From assembly GCA_002439665.1 (NCBI GenBank), contig DJPC01000013.1:1-9150 (forward strand): a DNA stretch of 9,150 nt. The letters run 5' to 3'. Shown piece after piece: positions 1 to 5,909 of the stretch. A program made the translations under genes and the position numbers. This stretch comes from Dialister sp. UBA6422. Its GTDB lineage: Bacteria; Bacillota; Negativicutes; Veillonellales; Dialisteraceae. The notes beneath the pieces were generated by a model. It was not told the DNA's origin, did no database searches, and saw only the letters and a list, made by a program, of their open reading frames with translations. Numbering within the stretch: position 1 is the stretch's first letter; every line of letters starts with the position of its first letter.

Positions 1-393
1 AAGAAAGAAACTTTTGAAGATATCAAGAAGTTGATGCTTGATGAAGTAAAACATACTTTCCGTCCAGAATTTATCAACCGTATTGATGAAATCATTGTCT
101 TCCATCCACTGACTTCTGACAATCTGTCTTCTATCGTTAACCTTATGTTGGATAAAGTGGCTGCTAAATTGGAACACTTCCATGTGACCTTGGATGTTTC
201 TGATGGGGCTAAGAAGGTTCTGATTGATCATGGTACAGATGTGGAATATGGTGCTCGTCCGCTTCGTCGTACCATCCAAAAAGAAGTGGAAGATCCAATT
301 TCTGAACTTATTTTGAATGAAGGTTTGGAGAATAAGAAAGTGCTTAAGGTTGATGTGGATGATAAGAAGAAACTGACTTTCAAAGCAGAATAA
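1..393 (+). CDS. clpC: ClpC-type AAA+ chaperone/protease ATPase, C-terminal fragment
   Basis: This is the last 130 codons of a Hsp100/Clp ATPase; the gene begins before the window and the frame is open from base 1. ClpC-type proteins unfold substrates with ATP and feed them to the ClpP peptidase in the cytoplasm. The fragment covers the end of the second AAA+ domain. It shows the conserved FRPEFINRIDEIIVFHPL stretch (fragment residues 20-37) and the sensor-2 segment EYGARPLRRTIQ (82-93), whose arginine contacts nucleotide, followed by VEDPISELIL (96-105) and a lysine-rich tail. The EYGARPLRR wording and the VEDPxSE continuation fit ClpC better than ClpB, but the diagnostic N-domain and middle domain are outside the window. 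A strong terminator 38 bases after the stop shows that clpC ends its transcription unit here. Confidence 0.88.
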   Translation, partial: KKETFEDIKKLMLDEVKHTFRPEFINRIDEIIVFHPLTSDNLSSIVNLMLDKVAAKLEHFHVTLDVSDGAKKVLIDHGTDVEYGARPLRRTIQKEVEDPISELILNEGLENKKVLKVDVDDKKKLTFKAE

Positions 394-430
394 GCTTTTC
401 AATTTATCAAAAGTATTTGATTATAATAAC

Positions 431-480
431 AAAGCGCTGGACTGGTGTGAATATCACCGGTTCAGTGCTTTTTATGTTTT
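431..480 (+). terminator. Rho-independent terminator after clpC
   Basis: The arms 431-447 and 455-471 pair over 17 positions without a mismatch, using three G-U wobbles, around a 7-base loop (448-454). A T-rich tail (472-480) follows. It sits 38 bases past the clpC stop and directly before the next promoter. Confidence 0.88.
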
Positions 481-482
481 GC

Positions 483-512
483 TTGACAAGAATAGGAGAG
501 ACAAAGCATAAT
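483..512 (+). promoter_or_regulatory. Probable sigma-A promoter for the exported-protein gene
   Basis: A perfect -35 hexamer TTGACA (483-488) is followed after 18 bases by CATAAT (507-512, five of six consensus). It begins right after the clpC terminator. It predicts a leader of about 110 bases before the start codon at 629. That leader can fold a hairpin, GCAT/ATGC plus AATAAA/TTTATT (532-563). Confidence 0.6.
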
Positions 513-628
513 ATGTTGTAATGGGTTTTAGGCATCAATAAAAATTTGTCCTTTATTAAATGCTTGTTATCATTTGTAAGTATTAATGACTTTCATAAAG
601 CCTGTATGTTCTACAAAGGAGAATATGT

Positions 629-1780
629 ATGAAATATACAGTGAAAGCACTTTTTATGTTAGCATTCCTATTAGGGGGAATTCCTTATGGGGCGGATGCT
701 TTTTCGTATCAGGGATTAACTGCCATAGAAGGTGGGTCCTTGCAAATGTCAGAAAACGGGAAGGATTCTTTTTCACAAAAGCAAAAAGAAAATCATGATA
801 CATCTCTTACTCCGAATACTTTAAAGCAAAAGAAATCATCGGCCCCGTTGAATGAAACACTTCGCCAGACAGATGGTCATCCTATGATGAAGGAAGACTT
901 TACTTTGAGTGGTATTGCGCTAGGAGATACACCTCAAATCATGACATCTCTTAAGGGTGCACCTTCTGCTTCCTATCGAGGAGAGGTACAAGATACACTT
1001 TCTTGGGATGGCCTTACCGTGACTTTTTATAGCGATTTTTTATCCAGGTATATGAATCGAAGTGATTTGCCGGTTAATCAAGTGATCCCAGAGAAGGGGA
1101 TTTCTGATTTTTATATTACAGGCGGAAATTTTTCTACTATTCGAGGAATCCGTGTGGGAAGTAGTAGAGAAAATGTACTTCGTGCTTATGGTAGACCGGA
1201 TGAAGCTCTATGGGATGGTGATCGAGGAGTTTTCTATCTAATATATAGCGGTTATAAAAAAGAATTATCTTTTAAAGTCAAAGGAAATCATGTTGGCGAA
1301 ATTCATATAGGTTGGAAAGAAAGACAACCATTGGGATTGCAAAGAGGATACAAAGAACTTTTGCATACTTCCTATTTGAGAGATAAAGATTTCACTTTAG
1401 CTGGATATACTTTAAATACATCGTTTCATGACTATACATTTTCTTCTTGGGAAAAGAAAATGGCTAATCCAAGAGAGGAAATCTGGTATTATCCTGGATA
1501 TGCAGTACGAATCACTAAAAAAGAAAAGATGATTACTGCCTTATTTCTGATTGATAATAAGATGATCACTTCTAGAGGATTGGCTGTAGGGGATGCGGCT
1601 TCTACTGCAGAACTTTTATATGGCTCGCCACAGAAATTAGAAATGGATGTATCTGATGGAATTCCAAGAACCGCATATGTGTATTTTTCAAGAGCAAAGG
1701 ACAAGGTACTCCTTATATACATGAAAGATAAACGGGTAGACGGTGTTGTGGTAGCGGAAAATCCACAAAAACAGAAATAA
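629..1780 (+). CDS. Exported protein of unknown function with duplicated BamE-like modules
   Basis: I do not recognise this 383-residue protein by name. The start ATG at 629 is set by AAAGGAG (615-621), 7 bases upstream. Residues 1-24 form a Sec signal peptide: a short basic start, a hydrophobic core LFMLAFLLGG, then a likely cut after GADA. There is no lipobox cysteine, so it should be a soluble exported or periplasmic protein. Residues 25-85 are a polar, low-complexity linker. The remainder carries recurring G-x-x-(L/V)-G-(D/S)...GxP motifs: GIALGDTPQIMTSLKGAPSA (95-114), GIRVGSSRENVLRAYGRP (173-190) and GLAVGDAASTAELLYGSP (317-334). Each is followed by strand-rich sequence. DFTLSG (90-95) and DFTLAG (254-259) mark two copies of a larger unit. 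The helix-then-GxP-then-strands pattern resembles the BamE/SmpA or YjgB-type fold; that is inference. The gene has its own promoter and no evident strong terminator before uppP. Confidence 0.85.
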   Translation: MKYTVKALFMLAFLLGGIPYGADAFSYQGLTAIEGGSLQMSENGKDSFSQKQKENHDTSLTPNTLKQKKSSAPLNETLRQTDGHPMMKEDFTLSGIALGDTPQIMTSLKGAPSASYRGEVQDTLSWDGLTVTFYSDFLSRYMNRSDLPVNQVIPEKGISDFYITGGNFSTIRGIRVGSSRENVLRAYGRPDEALWDGDRGVFYLIYSGYKKELSFKVKGNHVGEIHIGWKERQPLGLQRGYKELLHTSYLRDKDFTLAGYTLNTSFHDYTFSSWEKKMANPREEIWYYPGYAVRITKKEKMITALFLIDNKMITSRGLAVGDAASTAELLYGSPQKLEMDVSDGIPRTAYVYFSRAKDKVLLIYMKDKRVDGVVVAENPQKQK

Positions 1781-1804
1781 ATTCTTGGCTATGATTGATT
1801 TCTG

Positions 1805-1820
1805 TATAATTCTATATAAT
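1805..1820 (+). promoter_or_regulatory. Possible promoter (-10 boxes) for uppP
   Basis: Two perfect TATAAT hexamers occur 10 bases apart (1805-1810 and 1815-1820), 70-80 bases before uppP. The -35 region is poor: no good TTGACA match lies at 16-18 bases from either box. The second box also lies in the loop of a weak 6-bp AT-rich hairpin (ATTCTA 1809-1814 / TAGAAT 1821-1826), so AT-richness alone may explain it. Confidence 0.35.
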
Positions 1821-1877
1821 TAGAATGTATCATTTTTAGTAAAACTATTTTTATGCTGCAATTGGTTTCTTATTTTT

Positions 1878-1883
1878 AGGAGG
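1878..1883 (+). promoter_or_regulatory. Ribosome binding site that sets the uppP start
   Basis: AGGAGG at 1878-1883 is only 2 bases from the in-frame ATG at 1886, too close for efficient initiation, but 8 bases from the in-frame GTG at 1892. The spacing argues for GTG initiation at 1892. Confidence 0.7.
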
Positions 1884-1891
1884 TTATGCTG

Positions 1892-2683
1892 GTGTACGAT
1901 TATTTTTGTGCGTTAATTGTAGGGATTGTAGAAGGGCTTACAGAGTATATTCCTGTATCTTCTACTGGTCATATGATTATTATTGGTCATATGATTGGTT
2001 TTGAAGGCACATTGGCTGATTTATTTGATGTGTTTATTCAACTAGGGGCGATTTTGTCTGTATTGGTTGTGTACCATGAAAAATTTAGATTTATTTTGAA
2101 TACCCATCACTGGTTCCGCACGAAGGGGCCTTCCCTTTTAAATCTAGCAATTGCTATGTTCCCGGCATGCATTTTAGGATTAGTTTTTCATGGATTTATT
2201 AAGCATACTTTGTTTGGCCCTATGACTGTTATCATTGGATTGGTATTAGGTGGTGTATTCATGATTTTTGCAGAAAAAATGAGAAAACATTTTTCTGTAG
2301 AAGATGTGGATCGTATTACCACTAAACAAGCCTTTCAGATTGGACTGTTTCAATGTTTATCCCTTTGGCCTGGATTCTCTCGAAGTGGGAGTACCATCGC
2401 TGGGAGTTTGTTATTGGGGATCTCCAGAAAGGCAGCAGCAGATTTTACTTTTATCATGGCTGTACCTTTGATGTTTTTGGCTTGTTTGTTTGATTTATAT
2501 AAAACCATTGGCTATTTACAGCTGAGTGATTTTGGGATTCTGGCTGTTGGCTTTGTAACAGCTTTTGTAGTAGCTTATGCGTCTATTTTGTGGTTCTTGA
2601 AATTTTTGAATACTTCTACATTGACAGGTTTTGCTATTTACCGTTTTGTGGTGGCCTTGGTGGCATTGATTTATTTTTGGTAA
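1892..2683 (+). CDS. uppP: Undecaprenyl-diphosphate phosphatase (UppP/BacA)
   Basis: This integral membrane enzyme dephosphorylates undecaprenyl diphosphate to the monophosphate, regenerating the lipid carrier for peptidoglycan and other wall polymers. Overproduction in other bacteria gives bacitracin resistance. The first family signature, EGLTEYIPVSSTGHM (residues 14-28), holds the two conserved glutamates (14 and 18), the serines and His27. The second, PGFSRSGST (160-168), carries the conserved arginine (164). At 263 residues the length is normal for the family. The protein is almost wholly hydrophobic, with about eight predicted membrane spans. I chose GTG at 1892 because AGGAGG stands 8 bases upstream; an ATG at 1886 would add two residues but is 2 bases from that site. 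A terminator follows at 2713. It may be read from the upstream exported-protein promoter as well as from its own weak promoter. Confidence 0.95.
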   Translation: MYDYFCALIVGIVEGLTEYIPVSSTGHMIIIGHMIGFEGTLADLFDVFIQLGAILSVLVVYHEKFRFILNTHHWFRTKGPSLLNLAIAMFPACILGLVFHGFIKHTLFGPMTVIIGLVLGGVFMIFAEKMRKHFSVEDVDRITTKQAFQIGLFQCLSLWPGFSRSGSTIAGSLLLGISRKAAADFTFIMAVPLMFLACLFDLYKTIGYLQLSDFGILAVGFVTAFVVAYASILWFLKFLNTSTLTGFAIYRFVVALVALIYFW

Positions 2684-2712
2684 TTTTTCTGATTTCATTT
2701 TGAAATGATTTA

Positions 2713-2768
2713 AAAGTTGTATATAAATGGGTCTAGGGAGACTGTATTTATATACAGCTTTTTTATTT
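2713..2768 (+). terminator. Rho-independent terminator after uppP
   Basis: The arms 2713-2728 and 2746-2761 pair over 16 positions with one G-U wobble. The 17-base loop contains a small inner stem, GTCT (2731-2734) with AGAC (2739-2742). A T-rich run follows (2758-2768). The stem is AT-rich but long. Confidence 0.8.
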
Positions 2769-2830
2769 CTTTCATCATATTTATATATACATACGTGGCC
2801 AGCTATAAGGTGTGCAGACATATGGTGCCA

Positions 2831-2859
2831 TGGACAAAAATGTATTACCATGGTATGAT
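2831..2859 (+). promoter_or_regulatory. Extended -10 promoter for the ATP-grasp gene
   Basis: TGGACA (2831-2836, five of six) and TATGAT (2854-2859, five of six) are separated by exactly 17 bases, and TGG immediately precedes the -10 as an extended element. The predicted start near 2866 gives a 65-base leader. Two CCATGG palindromes (2828-2833 and 2848-2853) overlap the two hexamers and could be an operator. Confidence 0.7.
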
Positions 2860-2930
2860 TAAAAATGTAATGCTGGCGTTTTAATGCATAGGGAAATAAA
2901 AAATTATATTTCCTTATTGGAGGGGTGCTC

Positions 2931-3668
2931 ATGAAAGTACATATCCGTATTAAACATACCGGAGAATTTTATGATCCAAGTTGTTATGCAGCTTATACAG
3001 GTTGCAACGAGCTTAATATTCCGGTAGAACCGTACAAGGTTGTGTATTCTATTACTGATGAGGATCCCCGAAATCCTGTAGTAGGGACGTTTTCTGATGT
3101 AAAAGTGGCTTTGGAACGATTTGGAGTCAAACTAGAACCACTGGATTATCCAGATGAACTTTTGCCATTTATGGGAAGAAAAGTATGGAAATCCACGTTG
3201 TATACGATCACCAGTCATCCAGAAGACTGGCATGTTTTTGTTAAACCAGTAGAGGACACAAAGCGTTTTCATGGTACAGTACTAGATAAATCTGAAGACT
3301 TAATTAAACTTGGCGGCGGGTTGGAAGATATTGATGTGTGGTGTTGTACAAAGGTACATTTCTTATCTGAATGGCGCCTTTGGGTGCTCCAGGGTCAGAT
3401 CATAGGTCTCAATCCATATAAAGGGCGTTGGGATTTATTTCCAGATCCTAAGGTGTTGAAACAAGCTGTAGCGGCTTATCAGTCAGCTCCTGCTGGGTAT
3501 GCACTGGATTTTGGCGTAACCGATGATGGGAGAACGCTTTTAGTAGAAGTGAGTGATGGATATGGACTCGCATCTTTTGGTTTAAAATCTTTTAAATATA
3601 TGAAGGTTTTAGCTGCTCGTTGGCAGGAACTTACAAAAGATGTGAAATTCACATCAGAAAATCAGTAA
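2931..3668 (+). CDS. ATP-grasp domain protein, DUF4343 / R2K clade type
   Basis: This 245-residue cytoplasmic protein looks like a DUF4343 (ATP-grasp, R2K clade) family member. ATP-grasp enzymes activate a carboxylate with ATP and join it to an amine or similar group; the substrate here is unknown. Visible marks are HVFVKPVEDTKRFHGTV (101-117), with candidate ATP-binding lysines and arginine; SEWRLWVLQGQIIGL (146-160), the core strands; and ALDFGV followed by LLVEVSDGYGLASFGL (203-218), the C-terminal metal-site segment. There Ser208 occupies the place where ATP-grasp proteins usually have an Asn after the conserved Glu. Residues 1-80 would be the N-terminal substrate-side domain. The start ATG follows GGAGG (2919-2923) by 7 bases; an in-frame GTG at 2925 overlaps that site and is unlikely. 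The gene has its own promoter and terminator, so its neighbours give no functional clue. The family call rests on remembered motifs. Confidence 0.8.
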   Translation: MKVHIRIKHTGEFYDPSCYAAYTGCNELNIPVEPYKVVYSITDEDPRNPVVGTFSDVKVALERFGVKLEPLDYPDELLPFMGRKVWKSTLYTITSHPEDWHVFVKPVEDTKRFHGTVLDKSEDLIKLGGGLEDIDVWCCTKVHFLSEWRLWVLQGQIIGLNPYKGRWDLFPDPKVLKQAVAAYQSAPAGYALDFGVTDDGRTLLVEVSDGYGLASFGLKSFKYMKVLAARWQELTKDVKFTSENQ

Positions 3669-3688
3669 ATTGAATCTATTATTAATAG

Positions 3689-3745
3689 AGCACCGGTGCT
3701 TTGGAATATTTGGAATGTTCTGTAGTAGCGGTGCTTTCTTTACTA
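3689..3745 (+). terminator. Probable terminator after the ATP-grasp gene
   Basis: An outer stem AGCACCG (3689-3695) / CGGTGCT (3729-3735) encloses an inner hairpin GAATATT (3704-3710) / AATGTTC (3714-3720) with a 3-base loop. A T-rich stretch TTCTTTACT follows. The left arm also lies within a self-complementary 12-mer AGCACCGGTGCT (3689-3700), so alternative folds exist. Confidence 0.65.
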
Positions 3746-3811
3746 TAGGCATAGAAATCTTTTTTGCTATATATTTTATCTTTTTATATTAGTCATATTT
3801 GTACATGACAG

Positions 3812-3817
3812 AAAGGA
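3812..3817 (+). promoter_or_regulatory. Ribosome binding site that sets the dnaG start
   Basis: AAAGGA (3812-3817) stands 5 bases before the ATG at 3823. The upstream in-frame candidates, TTG 3799 and ATG 3805, have no purine-rich site before them. No convincing promoter is visible in 3746-3822; the best is a weak TTGCTA (3764-3769) with TATATT (3785-3790) at a short 15-base spacing. Confidence 0.6.
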
Positions 3818-3822
3818 CAGAT

Positions 3823-5613
3823 ATGGCCACTTTTGACAATGAATTTTTACAACGCTTAAAAGACAATATTAATATACTAGATGTTATTGGACATTATTGT
3901 ACATTGAAGAAGCAAGGTAAATATTATTTTGCTTCTTGCCCCTTTCATGGACCAGAAAAAACCCCTTCTTTTTCTGTGTCCCCTGAAAAAGGATTTTACT
4001 ATTGCTTTGGTTGTCATGCCAGTGGCGATGTGATCAGTTTTATTGAAAAAATAGAGCATATTTCTTTTGTGGAAGCAGTGGAGCGATTGGCAGAATATGC
4101 ACACATGGAAATACCACAAAGAGAGATTTCTCCAGAAGAACGAGAACATGCACAGCAGATCAAAAAACTGTATGATGTCATGGAACTAGCTGGCTCCTAT
4201 TTTCATAATTGCCTGACAAAGACTCGAATGGGCAAAGCGGGATTGGCCTATTTTGATAAACGGCATTTGTCAGCTGATACTATAGAAAAGTTTAAGCTGG
4301 GTTTTGCTCCTCCAGAATGGCATCGGCTGTACAATGATTTTACACAAAAGAAACAAATAGCTGGTAAGATACTGATAGCAGCTGGGCTTTGTGGATTTAA
4401 AAATAATACCTACTATGACACATTTCGTAACCGCTGTATGTTTCCTATTTTAGACTTAAAGGGGCATATTGTAGCATTTGGCGGGCGTGTCATGGACGAT
4501 AGTAAACCCAAATATTTAAATTCTCCAGAAACTCCTATTTTCAACAAGAGAAGACTTTTATTTGCTTTATATCAAGCGTTGCCTGAAATACGAAAAAAAA
4601 GGCAGGCTATTATGGTAGAAGGGTATATGGATGCTATTTCTCTTCATGCCCATGGCGTGACTAATGCAGTGGCTTCTTTGGGGACCGCTTTTACTATCGA
4701 ACAGGCTAGGCTTTTGAAAAAATATGCAGATGAGATCGTCTTTTCTTATGATATGGATCAAGCTGGACAGAATGCAACACGTCGTGCATTAGAAATTGCG
4801 GGATCTGTAGGGTTAAAACTTAGAGTAGCTAGAGTAGGAGAAGGGAAAGACCCAGATGAATTTGTCAATCTTCACGGTGGGGATGCTTACTTAGCAGCAG
4901 TGGATCAAGCACAGTCAGCTTTGGACTATCTTTTTGGGGCTTTATGTCGTCAATATGATGCTGCTACGCTAGATGGGCAGCATCATATTTTGGATGATAT
5001 GTTTGCTGTACTTTTAGCGCAGCAAGATACCTTTCAGTTTAATTCGTTTATACGAAAAATGGCATCTGCTATGCACATGGATGAAGGCATGATCCGAAGT
5101 GAAGCCTTGTCTTTTGCTAGAAAGAATCATTCGAATATGTATATCTCACAAAAGACACTACTAGAAGGTCCATCTATGAATTCTACTGCTAGTCCTATGA
5201 TCAAAAAGCAGAAACTTTTGGAAGAAGGCTTTTTGAAATATTGTCTTCGTTATCACACGATGCCCATGGGTTGGGAGGAAATGAAATCCTATTCTTTCAT
5301 TGAGCCATTTCACCAGACTGTATTTAATATTATGGTTACTCTTGGAAATCATATTACAGAAGAGCGAGTGGAAAGCCAATTGCCCAGAGAAGATGTAGCT
5401 CGCTTGGCAGCCATGAGTATGGGAGGGGATCCGCCAGGAGCTGTTCCCTTGGAGGAATATATTTGGCCATTGAAAAAAATGTATTTGCAGAAAGAATATC
5501 GGATTCATACTGAAAAAGTACAGCAGCTCATGGATACCCATCCAGAGGAAGCAAGAAAAGAGCAACTGATTTGTATCAAACTTAGTCAGGAAATCATGAA
5601 ATTAGGATCTTGA
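3823..5613 (+). CDS. dnaG: DNA primase DnaG
   Basis: DnaG makes the short RNA primers for DNA replication at the fork, together with the replicative helicase. The 596-residue length is typical. Domains in order: an N-terminal CHC2 zinc finger (about 30-95), with Cys39, His42, Cys61 and Cys64 in CPFH...CFGC and the KTPSFSV strand; the catalytic core (about 110-250), with NRCMFPILDLKGHIVAFGGR (202-221) and KPKYLNSPETPIF; the Toprim domain (about 260-345), with VEGYMD (265-270, Glu266) and the acidic pair in YDMDQAG (Asp310, Asp312); and a diverged C-terminal helicase-binding region (about 450-596). The usual FDGD of the Toprim motif reads YDMD here, keeping both metal-binding aspartates. I chose ATG 3823 from its ribosome binding site and because translation then starts at the usual primase N-terminus. 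It precedes rpoD, as in the classical macromolecular-synthesis operon. Confidence 0.96.
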   Translation: MATFDNEFLQRLKDNINILDVIGHYCTLKKQGKYYFASCPFHGPEKTPSFSVSPEKGFYYCFGCHASGDVISFIEKIEHISFVEAVERLAEYAHMEIPQREISPEEREHAQQIKKLYDVMELAGSYFHNCLTKTRMGKAGLAYFDKRHLSADTIEKFKLGFAPPEWHRLYNDFTQKKQIAGKILIAAGLCGFKNNTYYDTFRNRCMFPILDLKGHIVAFGGRVMDDSKPKYLNSPETPIFNKRRLLFALYQALPEIRKKRQAIMVEGYMDAISLHAHGVTNAVASLGTAFTIEQARLLKKYADEIVFSYDMDQAGQNATRRALEIAGSVGLKLRVARVGEGKDPDEFVNLHGGDAYLAAVDQAQSALDYLFGALCRQYDAATLDGQHHILDDMFAVLLAQQDTFQFNSFIRKMASAMHMDEGMIRSEALSFARKNHSNMYISQKTLLEGPSMNSTASPMIKKQKLLEEGFLKYCLRYHTMPMGWEEMKSYSFIEPFHQTVFNIMVTLGNHITEERVESQLPREDVARLAAMSMGGDPPGAVPLEEYIWPLKKMYLQKEYRIHTEKVQQLMDTHPEEARKEQLICIKLSQEIMKLGS

Positions 5614-5796
5614 TTGGTTCTGCTGCCGATTTATATGGGAGGACGTATATTACCATTTAAAGTTACTATTTTATCCTATAAGAATATATCTTATTTTAAT
5701 TTTTCCATTTTGGTACTTCTATTTAGGAATAACAAGATGGGAATATATACATGAAAAGATTTGACGGGTATGCTGAATCATGTAGGGGGATAGGTC

Positions 5797-5889
5797 ATAG
5801 GACTATCAGTATTCCTGATTGTAACAGCGATTTTGATCGTTATTTACTCTATACCTGTTTATAAATGGAAGTCATTTATAAACAATTGA
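5797..5889 (+). other. Possible 30-residue membrane peptide frame before rpoD
   Basis: In the dnaG-rpoD gap one frame reads a strongly hydrophobic 30-residue segment, GLSVFLIVTAILIVIYSIPV, ending in a basic-polar tail. A good Shine-Dalgarno-like AGGGGG (5784-5789) lies 7 bases before it, but the codon at that place is ATA (5797) and an in-frame TAG lies at 5791. Its TGA (5887-5889) overlaps an rpoD in-frame ATG (5889) by one base. It may be a decayed gene, a non-canonical start, or chance in AT-rich DNA. Confidence 0.2.
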
Positions 5890-5896
5890 TGCTGGC

Positions 5897-5901
5897 GGGG
5901 G
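5897..5901 (+). promoter_or_regulatory. Best ribosome binding site for rpoD
   Basis: GGGGG (5897-5901) stands 8 bases before ATG 5910. The other in-frame ATGs, at 5865 and 5889, have only AT-rich sequence in front of them. The site is not an ideal AGGAGG, so the call is moderate. Confidence 0.45.
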
Positions 5902-5909
5902 ATGATCGT

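Noticed and set aside
586..798. 70-codon + strand frame overlapping the start of the exported-protein gene
   Set aside because: It has no ribosome binding site or recognisable composition, and it overlaps a frame with a good ribosome binding site and a clear signal peptide.
1809..1826. ATTCTA/TAGAAT hairpin after the exported-protein gene as a terminator
   Set aside because: It has only six AT-rich pairs and no T-run directly after it; it is too weak to call, so read-through into uppP remains possible.
2516..2932. 138-codon minus-strand frame over the end of uppP and the following gap
   Set aside because: It runs antisense through a conserved gene and a terminator, and the protein has no recognisable domain.
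5161..5565. 134-codon minus-strand frame inside dnaG
   Set aside because: It is antisense to dnaG, with the odd Phe/His-rich composition expected of a shadow frame.
5635..5754. 39-codon frame just after dnaG
   Set aside because: The GGAGG-like bases lie inside it rather than before its ATG, and nothing in the peptide is recognisable.
5751..5864. 37-codon frame ending directly before ATG 5865 of rpoD
   Set aside because: It has no ribosome binding site, its composition is mixed with no domain, and it is out of frame with the more coherent hydrophobic reading of the same bases.
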